Shown here piece by piece: positions 56,710-64,000 of a stretch of DNA of 64,000 nt. The notes beneath the pieces were generated by a model. That model searched no databases and was not told the origin of the DNA. It saw nothing but the letters and a program-made list of their open reading frames with translations. This DNA is from Mesorhizobium sp. B2-8-5 (GTDB taxonomy: Bacteria; Pseudomonadota; Alphaproteobacteria; Rhizobiales; Rhizobiaceae): contig NZ_CP083951.1 of assembly GCF_006440675.2 (NCBI RefSeq), forward strand, positions 5,613,501-5,677,500, written 5' to 3'. A program made the translations under genes and the position numbers. Position 1 is the first letter of the stretch. Every line of letters starts with the position of its first letter.

Positions 56710-57693
56710 TCAAGCGGCCCGGGGCGTATCCCAGCGCGAGCCGCCGCCGAAGGAGCCCAGCGCCTTGTCGCGCAGTTCCCTGAACTTGGACGAGGCCTCG
56801 GCCAGCCGGTGGTCCCATTCGGGATTGGGCACCTGGCCCTCGATGGCTTCGAAATAGACCTGCATCAGCGATGCAATGGCGAAGGGCTCGATGAAGGCCG
56901 CCTTGAAGGCCCAGGCAAAGACGATGGCCAGCACGAAAGCCCAGCCGGCAAGCTGACCCGGCATGACCCAGAGGATCGCCGCGGCGGGCGCCAGCATCAA
57001 CAGGAAGATGACGAAGGACACGCCCCACATGATCGCCGCCAGCCAGACGGCGTTCTTGACCATGTGCTTGCCGTTCTGGGCGTAGAGGACGACGCCTTGC
57101 CTGGCCGTCTCGAAGGGCGAGTTCGAATTGATGCGGATGTTGTAGCCGAGGATGATCTCGTCGACATAGGTCAGCGAGATACGGATGATGGTGTTGATGA
57201 AGCTGACGATGCCGCTCAGGCCCGGGATCGGCAGGAAGGCGGCTATGCCGCCGATCAGGCCGGTGATGGCGCGGATGGCGCCCTTGACCAGTTGGTCGAC
57301 GACGAAAAGGATGTTGGCCTCGGCGAAACGCTGGGTGACCACTTCCTTGGCATAGGCGATCTGGTTCTGGCCGTCAGGGACATCGTGGCCGTCGATCAGA
57401 TGCACCATGACGGCGATATGGCCCGCCTTCAGCACGTAGAGGATGTATTCGCGGATCCAGTAGACGGCGATCGACACGACGCCGAAGCCGACCACGCCGC
57501 CCCAGAGCGCGAAGGACATCGGCCCGTCGGGATCGGTCGAGATGTGGCCGACGCCGTAGCCGACGCTGGCCCCCGTCCCAGTCGCCATGATGTAGGCAAC
57601 CGTGATGCCGAAATAGACGATCATGCGAAAGACGATGAACGGCCATGTCCGCATCATGATGGACACCGACCTGGCGATGCTGAAGTCCCACAT
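56710..57693 (-). CDS. Multi-span membrane protein, uncharacterised
   Basis: This 327-residue protein has about six hydrophobic segments (around 20-40, 65-90, 150-170, 215-240, 240-270) and soluble linkers. The first part (SIMMRTWPFIVFRMIVYFGITV) and a middle segment with PGLSGIVSFINTIIRISLTYVDEIILGYN recall choline-transporter-like or DUF-type transporters, but I do not recognise a specific family. ATG 57693 is chosen since the longer frames begin inside a palindromic repeat. It sits alone on the minus strand between two repeats. Confidence 0.65.
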   Translation of the reverse strand: MWDFSIARSVSIMMRTWPFIVFRMIVYFGITVAYIMATGTGASVGYGVGHISTDPDGPMSFALWGGVVGFGVVSIAVYWIREYILYVLKAGHIAVMVHLIDGHDVPDGQNQIAYAKEVVTQRFAEANILFVVDQLVKGAIRAITGLIGGIAAFLPIPGLSGIVSFINTIIRISLTYVDEIILGYNIRINSNSPFETARQGVVLYAQNGKHMVKNAVWLAAIMWGVSFVIFLLMLAPAAAILWVMPGQLAGWAFVLAIVFAWAFKAAFIEPFAIASLMQVYFEAIEGQVPNPEWDHRLAEASSKFRELRDKALGSFGGGSRWDTPRAA

Positions 57694-57714
57694 GCCCCGA
57701 CTCTCCACACCCCC

Positions 57715-57763
57715 GCGCATGATCCCGAAAATCGGAATGGATTTTCGGAGAAGAGTCATGCGC
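57715..57763. repeat. Palindromic repeat (GCGCATGA ends)
   Basis: GCGCATGATCCCGAAAATC and GATTTTCGG...TCATGCGC form an imperfect hairpin around GGAATG. It is a short member of the GCATGATC repeat group and lies upstream of the membrane-protein gene. Confidence 0.7.
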
Positions 57764-57777
57764 TGAATCAAAGTTTT

Positions 57778-57818
57778 TACAGCGTCCTTTGCGCGTTCAA
57801 AGAACGCGCGGCGCTGTA
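57778..57818. repeat. Palindrome with inner GCGCGTTC arms
   Basis: TACAGCG...CGCTGTA form outer arms and GCGCGTTC AAA GAACGCGC forms an exact inner hairpin (57791-57809). No T-run follows on either strand beyond TTTTT on the left, so it may act as a terminator for minus-strand reading (AAAAACTTTG side) only weakly. Confidence 0.65.
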
Positions 57819-57911
57819 AGAGTTGGCGGTGGAGGATGCGCTCGCCCCATTGATTGTCAATCGCGGCGGGGTTGCGTCGGCCGGAAAGCGGTGCACAACC
57901 CGGTGGCTTGG

Positions 57912-58520
57912 TTACCCAAGCGTGCCGTCAACCCTCTTGCGCAAGCCTTCGAGCAGTTGCTTGAACGCCGCGATCGCCTTCTTCGACGTCGCTTCGGGAT
58001 CCTTCGAATTGGCGATGCGCTGCGCGGCCTGGCTGCTGGCGCCATTGATCAGCCGTGAGGTCGTCTCGGGATCAAGCTCTGGAACGACCACCCCCTCGTC
58101 CTGCAGCTTCGTCAGATGGTCGGTCATCGAGGCGATGCAAGCGCTGGCATTCGGCCACTGCGCCGGGTCGCCGAGCACCGCCGGACCGTCGCGGAACATG
58201 ATGCGCTGGATTTCCGGCTCCAGCGCCATTTCGATATAGCTGGTGCATTCATCGACGAAATGCTGCCAGCGGGTCGGCGCCTTCGAAGCCGCCTCGTTCA
58301 CCCGCTCGGCCATTTCGCCGTCGATCTCGGCGATCACCGCCTGCAGCAGCCCCTTCTTGTCGCCGAAATGATGGTAGAGCGCGCCGCGCGTCAGGCCGGC
58401 CGACGCGGTGAAATCGTCCATCGAGGCCTCGGCGTAGCCGACCGTGCCGAAGGCGTGGCGGGCGGCCGCGATCAGCTTGGCGCGCGTTTCGGCGATCATC
58501 TCCTTGCGCGGTCTGTACAT
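57912..58520 (-). CDS. TetR family transcriptional regulator
   Basis: This 202-residue repressor has the TetR helix-turn-helix: IAETRAKLIAAARHAFGTVGYAEASMDDFTASAGLTRGALYHHFGDKKGLL (about residues 8-57). The ligand-binding C-terminal half is alpha-helical. ATG 58520 is chosen; a longer start at 58556 would overlap an operator palindrome. It is divergent from the MFS gene, with three TetR-type operators between, so it most likely represses both genes. Confidence 0.93.
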   Translation of the reverse strand: MYRPRKEMIAETRAKLIAAARHAFGTVGYAEASMDDFTASAGLTRGALYHHFGDKKGLLQAVIAEIDGEMAERVNEAASKAPTRWQHFVDECTSYIEMALEPEIQRIMFRDGPAVLGDPAQWPNASACIASMTDHLTKLQDEGVVVPELDPETTSRLINGASSQAAQRIANSKDPEATSKKAIAAFKQLLEGLRKRVDGTLG

Positions 58521-58537
58521 GGCTCTGGCCCTACTAA

Positions 58538-58604
58538 CATACGCCTCGTATGCCAATTGACATACGCAGCGTATGAACTATCTCACATTCATACGCAGCG
58601 CATG
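58538..58604. promoter_or_regulatory. Three operator-like palindromes between tetR and MFS genes
   Basis: Three 15-base palindromic boxes of the form CATACGCNNCGTATG lie in a 120-base divergent gap: CATACGCCTCGTATG at 58538, CATACGCAGCGTATG at 58561 and CATACGCAGCGCATG at 58590. Centres are 23 and 29 bases apart. This is the expected binding pattern for a self-regulating TetR repressor. Confidence 0.88.
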
Positions 58605-58640
58605 TAGTTTTAGTATGCGCTCTTGTCGAGGAGCAGGATC

Positions 58641-59861
58641 ATGCGAAACCCCTATGCGGACATCTTTCGGGCTCCCGGCACGAAAGGCTTTGCCGCGGCC
58701 GCCTTCATCGCGCGGCTGCCGATCGCCATGGCGCCGATCGGCATCGTGGCGATGCTCTCGCAGACGCATGGCGAATACTGGCTGGCCGGGGCGGTCTCGG
58801 CGACCTACGCCCTTGTGAATGCTGTTTTGTCACCGCAGATCTCGCGATGGGTGGATCAGCTTGGCCAAACCGCGATTGCCCTGCCGACCACGCTTGTCTC
58901 GGTGCTTGCCTTCACGACATTGATCGTGGCGGCCAACCAGCACTGGCCGGCCTGGACCCTGTTCGGGTCGGCGCTGCTTGCCGCCGCCATGCCCAACATC
59001 CCGGCGCTGGTCAGGGCTCGCTGGACCGAGATTTTTCGCGATCGTCCCGAGTTGAGCACCGCCTTCGCGTTCGAATCGGCTGCGGACGAATTGGTCTATG
59101 TCGCCGGAGCCTCGCTGTCAGTGGGCTTGAGCGCAGCGCTGTTTCCCGAAGCCGGCATGGTGGTCAGCACGTTGCTGCTCGCGCTCGGTTCGGCGGCATT
59201 CCTGCTGCAGCGCTCGTCCGAGCCACCGGTACGTCCGGCGGAACATGGCGCGGCCGGTTCGGCGATCCGCCTGCGGCCGGTGCAGATCATCACCTTCGCG
59301 CTGATCTTCGTCGGCGCGACCTTCGCCACCACGGAAGTCACCACCGTCGCCATCACCAAGGCGCTCGGCCAGCCCGAGGCTGCAAGCCTCGTCATCGGCG
59401 TCTATGCGCTTGGATCCTTCGTGCTCGGCATCATCGTCGGCGCGCTCAGCCTGAAGGCGCCGCTGCAGCGGCAACTCGTGGTCGCGGTCACGGTGATCGC
59501 GCTCACCACGCTGCCATTGCTTTTCGCCGACACGGTGCCGACGTTGGCGCTGGCGGTCTTCGTCAGCGGCGTCGCGATCTCGCCGACCTTCATCACAGCC
59601 TTCGGCCTGATCGAGCGCCACGTGCCGCCGGCAATGCTCACCGAAGGCGTCACCTGGATAACCACCGGCATCGGCATCGGCATGGCGCTGGGCTCCTTCG
59701 CCGCCGGCTGGATGGTCGACAATTTCGGTCCGCAGAACGGGTTCTGGGTGTCGGTGGCGGCCGGGGCGATCGCGCTGGCCACGGTGCTTGCCGGGCAGTG
59801 CCGGCTGGCGACGGGCGATTGCGATGCGGACAGGGGCGAAGCGGCGGTGCCTGCGGAGTGA
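58641..59861 (+). CDS. MFS transporter
   Basis: This 406-residue protein has twelve predicted helices and resembles the drug-exporting MFS group. It begins MRNPYADIFRAPGTKGFAAAAFIARLPIAMAPIG. The first loop contains SPQISRWVDQLGQ in place of the usual GxLxDRxGR motif A. It is divergent from a TetR gene, with operators between, the classic arrangement for an inducible efflux pump. ATG 58641 has a GAGGAGC Shine-Dalgarno. The substrate is unknown. Confidence 0.9.
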   Translation: MRNPYADIFRAPGTKGFAAAAFIARLPIAMAPIGIVAMLSQTHGEYWLAGAVSATYALVNAVLSPQISRWVDQLGQTAIALPTTLVSVLAFTTLIVAANQHWPAWTLFGSALLAAAMPNIPALVRARWTEIFRDRPELSTAFAFESAADELVYVAGASLSVGLSAALFPEAGMVVSTLLLALGSAAFLLQRSSEPPVRPAEHGAAGSAIRLRPVQIITFALIFVGATFATTEVTTVAITKALGQPEAASLVIGVYALGSFVLGIIVGALSLKAPLQRQLVVAVTVIALTTLPLLFADTVPTLALAVFVSGVAISPTFITAFGLIERHVPPAMLTEGVTWITTGIGIGMALGSFAAGWMVDNFGPQNGFWVSVAAGAIALATVLAGQCRLATGDCDADRGEAAVPAE

Positions 59862-59917
59862 CGATTATTCGGCCGTCCGATCATCATCGCAGACGTTGGA
59901 AGTTAGCCGAGACCTAC

Positions 59918-59976
59918 GCGACTTCGTCATCCACGGTCGGAGCGACTCGAAGCGGGATAGACCCGAGATGACGACG
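59918..59976 (+). repeat. Diverged CGTCATCC repeat
   Basis: ACTTCGTCATCCACGGTCGG through GACCCGAGATGACGACGTCG is an imperfect copy of the CGTCATCCTCGGG palindrome found at 30183. It lies between the MFS gene and ribB. The rest of 59862-60073 shows no gene. Confidence 0.55.
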
Positions 59977-60073
59977 TCGCGGAGGCCCCGGCCAATCGCC
60001 TCCGCCGCGGAGGCTTCGGTCAATCAGCAACGCCGGCGGGGCTGCCGCCAGGACCTTCGGCGCCCCCGGCAGC

Positions 60074-61174
60074 CTAAAGAATCTCGGTCTTGGCGATGTG
60101 GATGCCAAAGCCTTCGAGGCCGACATAGTGGCGCTCGCGAGAGGCGATCAGGTTGATCGAGGAGATGCCGAGGTCCTTGAGGATCTGGGCGCCGAGGCCG
60201 ATCTCGCGCCATTCGTTCTCGCGGCGGCGCGCTTCTTCATGATCTTCGCGCTCGCCGCTCGCGGGACGCTTGCGCTCCTGATGGGCGACGCCGACCGAGC
60301 CCTCGCGCAGATAGACGATGACGCCGCGCCTGCGCTCGCCCATCGCCTTCATGATGTCGTCGAGGCGATGGCTGGTGCCGAAGACGTCGGTGACGACATC
60401 TTCCGAATGCAGGCGCACCGGCACATCCTCGCCGTCGCGGATGTCGCCGAAGACGACCGCGACATGGTGCATGGAATCCCAGGGCAGCGTGTAGGTGAAG
60501 ACCTGCGCCTTGCCGCCGGGCGTGTCGATGTCGGAGCAGGCGACGCGCTCGACCAGCGTTTCCTTGCGCTGGCGGTAGGCGATGAGGTCTGCGACCGAGA
60601 CCTGCTTCAGGCCATGCTGTTCCGCGAAGGCCTGCACCTCAGGGCCGCGCTTGACCGTGCCGTCGTCGTTGACCAGTTCGGAGATGACACCGACGGGGGG
60701 CAGGCCGGCAAGCTTGCAGAGGTCGACCGCGGCCTCGGTGTGGCCGGAGCGCATCAAGACACCGCCTTCGCGCGCGATCAGCGGGAAGATGTGGCCGGGA
60801 CGCACGAAATCGGACGGGCCGACATTGCCGTTGGCAAGGTTGCGCACGGTCAACGTGCGGTCGTCGGCGGAAATGCCGGTCGTGGTGCCGTGCTTGAAAT
60901 CGACGCTGACCGTGAATGCGGTGGTGTGGGCGGAGTCGTTGTCCGCCACCATCGGCGCGAGGTTCAGCCGCCTGGCATCGTCACGCAGCATCGGCGTGCA
61001 GACGATGCCGGAGGTGTTGCGGACGATGAAGGCCATCTTCTCCGGCGTGCAGTGGACGGCGGCGACGATCAGATCGCCTTCGTTCTCGCGCCCGTCATCG
61101 TCCATGACGACGACGATCTCGCCGCGCTCGAAGGCGCGGATCGCTTCGACGATCTTCTTCTGGTCGTATGGCAT
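60074..61174 (-). CDS. ribB: 3,4-dihydroxy-2-butanone-4-phosphate synthase with degenerate GTP cyclohydrolase II domain
   Basis: This 366-residue protein has an intact RibB domain (about residues 1-205): MDDDGRENEGDLIVAA, the HTTAFTVSVDFKHGTTTGISA block and RPGHIFPL. It would make the four-carbon unit of riboflavin. The second domain (about 210-366) follows the GTP cyclohydrolase II fold, but the region that should read SECLTGDVFGSLRCDC reads SEDVVTDVFGTSHRLDD, with all three zinc cysteines gone. So cyclohydrolase activity is unlikely, and a separate ribA is expected elsewhere. Confidence 0.94.
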   Translation of the reverse strand: MPYDQKKIVEAIRAFERGEIVVVMDDDGRENEGDLIVAAVHCTPEKMAFIVRNTSGIVCTPMLRDDARRLNLAPMVADNDSAHTTAFTVSVDFKHGTTTGISADDRTLTVRNLANGNVGPSDFVRPGHIFPLIAREGGVLMRSGHTEAAVDLCKLAGLPPVGVISELVNDDGTVKRGPEVQAFAEQHGLKQVSVADLIAYRQRKETLVERVACSDIDTPGGKAQVFTYTLPWDSMHHVAVVFGDIRDGEDVPVRLHSEDVVTDVFGTSHRLDDIMKAMGERRRGVIVYLREGSVGVAHQERKRPASGEREDHEEARRRENEWREIGLGAQILKDLGISSINLIASRERHYVGLEGFGIHIAKTEIL

Positions 61175-61198
61175 AAGTGCTCGCTTCGCTCGCAGGAA

Positions 61199-61266
61199 TT
61201 AGGCAGTAGGCAGTAGAAAACGGCTGTGTCGGGCGGTCTACTGCCTAATCCCTACTGCCTACTGCC
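61199..61266 (+). repeat. Inverted GGCAGTAG repeat at the 3' end of aroC
   Basis: TTAGGCAGTAGGCAGTAG (61199-61216) is followed by its inverse, CTACTGCCTAATCCCTACTGCC-type sequence, at 61238-61266. The right arm holds the stop codon of aroC (61245-61247). This repeat type is common between genes in Mesorhizobium-like genomes. Confidence 0.75.
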
Positions 61267-62360
61267 TTCCCTGTCTGTCCTCTGTGCCGCAGATAATGAT
61301 CGGCGACCGCGCAGGCAACCATGGCCTCGCCGATCGGCACGGCGCGGATGCCGACGCAAGGGTCGTGGCGGCCCTTGGTCATCACCTCGACATCCTTGCC
61401 GTCCTTGTCGATCGACTGGCGCGGGGTCAGGATCGACGAGGTCGGCTTGACGGCGAAGCGGGCGACGATCGCCTGTCCGGTCGAAATGCCGCCCAGGATG
61501 CCGCCAGCATTGTTGGATAAAAACACCGGCTTGCCGTCATTGCCCATGCGCATCTCGTCGGCGTTCTGTTCGCCGGTGATGCGGGCCGCCTCGAAGCCGT
61601 TGCCGATCTCGACGCCCTTGACGGCGTTGATCGACATCAGGCCCGACGCGATGTCCTGGTCGAGCTTGGCGTAGATCGGCGCGCCGAGGCCCGGCGGCAC
61701 GCCATCGGCGACGATCTCGATCACCGCGCCGACCGAGGAGCCGGCCTTGCGGATGCCGTCGAGATACCGGGTGAAGACAGGCACCGAAGCAGGATCGGGT
61801 GTGAAGAACGGGTTTTCGGCATCGCCTACGAAATTCCAGTTCCAGTTGGCGCGGTCGATCGATTTCTCGCCCATCGAGACCAGCGCGCCGCGCACCATCA
61901 TGCCGGGAACTATCCTGCGCGCCAAGGCGCCCGCCGCCACTCTGGCCGCCGTCTCGCGCGCCGAGGAACGGCCGCCGCCGCGGTGATCGCGCAGACCGTA
62001 TTTGACGTCGTAGGTGTAGTCGGCATGGCCCGGCCGGTACTGGCGGGCGATCTCGCCATAGTCCTTGGAACGCTGGTCGACATTCTCGATCAGCATCGAA
62101 ACCGGCGTGCCTGTGGTGATCATCGTCTCGCCGTCCTCGTCGAGGATGAAGCCGGACAGGATCTTGACCTCGTCCGGCTCGCGGCGCTGGGTGACGAAGC
62201 GCGACTGTCCAGGGCGGCGGCGGTCGAGCTCGGCCTGGATATCCTCGCGCTTGAAGCGAATGCCAGGCGGGCAGCCATCGACAACGCAGCCGAGCGCGGC
62301 GCCGTGGCTTTCACCCCAGGTGGTGACGCGGAAGAGATGGCCGAATGTGTTATGAGACAT
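61245..62360 (-). CDS. aroC: Chorismate synthase
   Basis: This 371-residue flavin-dependent enzyme makes chorismate, the end of the shikimate pathway. [61 protein letters not shown] and the C-terminal [30 protein letters not shown] are family signatures. ATG 62360 gives the canonical start. Its last residues and stop codon lie inside an inverted repeat, so the C-terminal tail differs from that of relatives. Confidence 0.98.
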   Translation of the reverse strand: MSHNTFGHLFRVTTWGESHGAALGCVVDGCPPGIRFKREDIQAELDRRRPGQSRFVTQRREPDEVKILSGFILDEDGETMITTGTPVSMLIENVDQRSKDYGEIARQYRPGHADYTYDVKYGLRDHRGGGRSSARETAARVAAGALARRIVPGMMVRGALVSMGEKSIDRANWNWNFVGDAENPFFTPDPASVPVFTRYLDGIRKAGSSVGAVIEIVADGVPPGLGAPIYAKLDQDIASGLMSINAVKGVEIGNGFEAARITGEQNADEMRMGNDGKPVFLSNNAGGILGGISTGQAIVARFAVKPTSSILTPRQSIDKDGKDVEVMTKGRHDPCVGIRAVPIGEAMVACAVADHYLRHRGQTGKAVGSRD

Positions 62361-62607
62361 GGAAAACGCCCTGCCCGGCGGCGGAGCCGGCAACCTGAAG
62401 TGGTGCAGCATCCCCTGCGCATCTAAAAGCACGCGCGGCGCTGCCGGCTTGCCTTCTATTGGCGTTTTCCACAGTGGTCAAACGGCTGCATCAAACTGTG
62501 ATCTGGCGGATTTAGTTTTGACACATTCGGTTGGTTTCTGCTCTCTTCCCATCCGCCGTTGAGGATCCGCCGCTGACCAGCCGGCGCAATGACCAAAGAG
62601 GACGACG

Positions 62608-62871
62608 ATGCGTACCCTGATTGGCGCCGCCTGCGCCATGTTGCTGATTTCCACCGCCGTCGCGTTCGCCGGCCAGACCGAAGGCCTGATCAAGAAGGTC
62701 GACAAGGACACGCTGACGCTGACGCTTGACGACGGCAAGGCCTACAAGCTCAACGCCGAGACCGATATCGACTCGCTGAAGCCCGGCATGGACATCGTCA
62801 TCGCCTATGACGTGACCAATGGCGAGAATGTCGTGACGGACATGCAGTTGCCGGACAGCGACCAGAATTAG
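62608..62871 (+). CDS. DUF1344 family secreted protein
   Basis: This 87-residue protein has a signal peptide (MRTLIGAACAMLLISTAVAFAG) and a small beta-rich domain with GLIKKVDKDTLTLTLDDGKAYKL and MDIVIAYDV, matching DUF1344, frequent in Rhizobiales. The function is unknown. The ATG has a GAGGACGA upstream. It is divergent from aroC, and a long inverted repeat follows. Confidence 0.88.
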   Translation: MRTLIGAACAMLLISTAVAFAGQTEGLIKKVDKDTLTLTLDDGKAYKLNAETDIDSLKPGMDIVIAYDVTNGENVVTDMQLPDSDQN

Positions 62872-62903
62872 CTTTCGAGTTGGAGGCTGAAGCGTCCGTG
62901 TTT

Positions 62904-63094
62904 CGTCATTCTAGGGCGAAGCAAGGAGCGTAGCGACGCGCGCAGACCCTAGAATCCATTCCGTTACGTCGACGCTTTGCAGCGGTGCAGAACGAGTTTT
63001 CTTCTGCACCGTTTTTCCCATTTGACCTAGGTCGCGGCATGGATTCCAGGGTCTCCGCGACGGAGCTTCGCTCCTGCTTCGCCCTAGAATGACG
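62904..63094. repeat. Long inverted repeat element (190 bp)
   Basis: The left end CGTCATTCTAGGGCGAAGCA and its inverse TGCTTCGCCCTAGAATGACG bound 190 bases. Inner arms (GAGCG near 62926 and CGCTC near 63070; CCCTAGAATCCAT and ATGGATTCCAGGG) also pair. The centre is AACGAGTTTTCTTCTGCACC. It could fold into a long cruciform or RNA hairpin and resembles a miniature inverted-repeat element. Confidence 0.85.
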
Positions 63095-63110
63095 AGCAGA
63101 GGCGTCTTCC

Positions 63111-63698
63111 TCACAACCACTCCAAGCTCCGGCCTTCCAGTCGCAGCAGTCGGTCCTGCGGCACCTCGAGGCCGGCGGCTTCTTGCTTGGAAAGGCCGGC
63201 GACGAAGCGGAAGAAGCAGCGGATGACGCCGCCGTGGGTGACGCAGACGGTGGGCTGCCGAAGTTCGGCGAACCATGGCTTTATCCGCTCCAGCAGCATT
63301 TCGTAACTTTCGGCGCCCTCGCCGGGCGGCTGGAAGTCCCACTTGGCGTGGCGGCGGCCGTCGGTTGAACCGGGGGCGCGTTCCTCGAGCTCGGCGAAGG
63401 TAAAACTCTGCCAGTCGCCGAAGCTTATCTCCACCAGGCGCGCATCGGTGCGGTAGGCGGAAGGATCGAGCCCCATCACTTCGCGCATCAGCTCCATCGT
63501 CTCGCGGGTGCGCCGCATCGGGCTGGCGACGAAGTCGAAATCCGCAGGATTTCTGACGAGCTCCGCCAGCCGCTGGCCGTTGAGCCTCGCCTGCTCGCGG
63601 CCAAAGTCGTTGATGTCGGTGTCGGCCTGGCCCTGCAGGCGGTGTTCGGCATTCCACTCGGTCTGGCCGTGGCGCGCGATGTAGACGAGCGGATACAT
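63111..63698 (-). CDS. Histidine phosphatase family protein (phosphoglycerate-mutase-like)
   Basis: This 195-residue enzyme has the intact RHGQTEWN motif in YIARHGQTEWNAEHRLQGQADTDI, then SPMRRTRETMELMREVMG and VCVTHGGVIRCFFRF, with both catalytic histidines. It is a broad-specificity phosphatase or cofactor-dependent mutase; the small size favours a phosphatase. It starts 52 bases past the stop of fabI on the same strand. It contrasts with the altered copy at 33747. Confidence 0.93.
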   Translation of the reverse strand: MYPLVYIARHGQTEWNAEHRLQGQADTDINDFGREQARLNGQRLAELVRNPADFDFVASPMRRTRETMELMREVMGLDPSAYRTDARLVEISFGDWQSFTFAELEERAPGSTDGRRHAKWDFQPPGEGAESYEMLLERIKPWFAELRQPTVCVTHGGVIRCFFRFVAGLSKQEAAGLEVPQDRLLRLEGRSLEWL

Positions 63699-63750
63699 CA
63701 GGTCTTCCGTAGGTCGGGCCAGGGCCTGGACGGATGATAAGCGGAGGCGA

Positions 63751-64000
<250 letters not shown>

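Overview
This window looks like a chromosomal segment of a Rhizobiales alphaproteobacterium, most likely Mesorhizobium or a close relative. The evidence is the high GC content with strong third-position bias, a CcrM-type cell-cycle methyltransferase with a C-terminal RAMA-like extension, the ctaC-ctaD-ctaB-coxF-ctaG-ctaE operon followed by DUF983/surf1/ispH/thrB/rnhA, small alphaproteobacterial families (DUF1344, DUF2277, IalB, bacterial transglutaminase-like cysteine peptidase), and a family of short palindromic intergenic repeats. No plasmid, phage, transposase or CRISPR array was seen. The identification rests on gene content alone.

Region 1 (1-10.8 kb) is a surface-polysaccharide locus. 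It holds gmd (5' end cut by the window) and an rmd-like reductase for GDP-D-rhamnose, three glycosyltransferases, a Wzm/Wzt-type ABC-2 exporter whose ATPase lacks a C-terminal carbohydrate-binding domain, two FkbM-type methyltransferases and a sulfotransferase-like protein. Base composition changes sharply inside it: 5.75-7.0 kb is clearly AT-rich, which suggests mosaic acquisition. The two glycosyltransferases at its right edge have ordinary host composition.

Region 2 (10.9-30 kb) is mostly core chromosome: tRNA-Gln(UUG), an acetamidase/formamidase family protein, an unusual HAD-phosphatase/P-loop-ATPase fusion, smc, a DsbA-like lipoprotein, a DciA-like DUF721 protein, mutY, two HAD hydrolases, ccrM, a lipoprotein, thrC, an M16 peptidase, a GNAT acetyltransferase, and a large membrane GGDEF-EAL protein with a degenerate GGDEF motif (AGDQF).

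Region 3 (30-44 kb) holds an AlgH/YqgE protein, a DsbD-N-like protein, a Prx5-type peroxiredoxin, DUF2938, a ParD antitoxin next to a frameshifted parE, a histidine phosphatase with an altered RHG motif, rnhA-thrB-ispH, surf1-DUF983, an L,D-transpeptidase, and the aa3 cytochrome c oxidase operon, which ends at a visible intrinsic terminator.

Region 4 (44-64 kb) holds IalB, YbjN, tldD, a possible antitoxin relic, a transglutaminase-like peptidase, two RNA methyltransferases, a GFA protein, dxs with nearby pirin, DUF2277, xseB and HDAC-like genes, a cobalamin riboswitch upstream of bluB, an uncharacterised membrane protein, a divergent TetR/MFS pair with three operator-like palindromes, ribB with a zinc-ligand-less GTP cyclohydrolase II-like domain, aroC, DUF1344, a second histidine phosphatase and the 3' end of fabI.

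Small palindromic repeats are scattered through the intergenic DNA. Several supply coding or regulatory material to neighbours: the last codons and stop of bluB, the stop of aroC, and the leader of the DUF2938 gene. The best candidates for something under-described are the HAD/P-loop fusion at 12.3-14.0 kb and the mosaic methyl/sulfo-modified polysaccharide locus.
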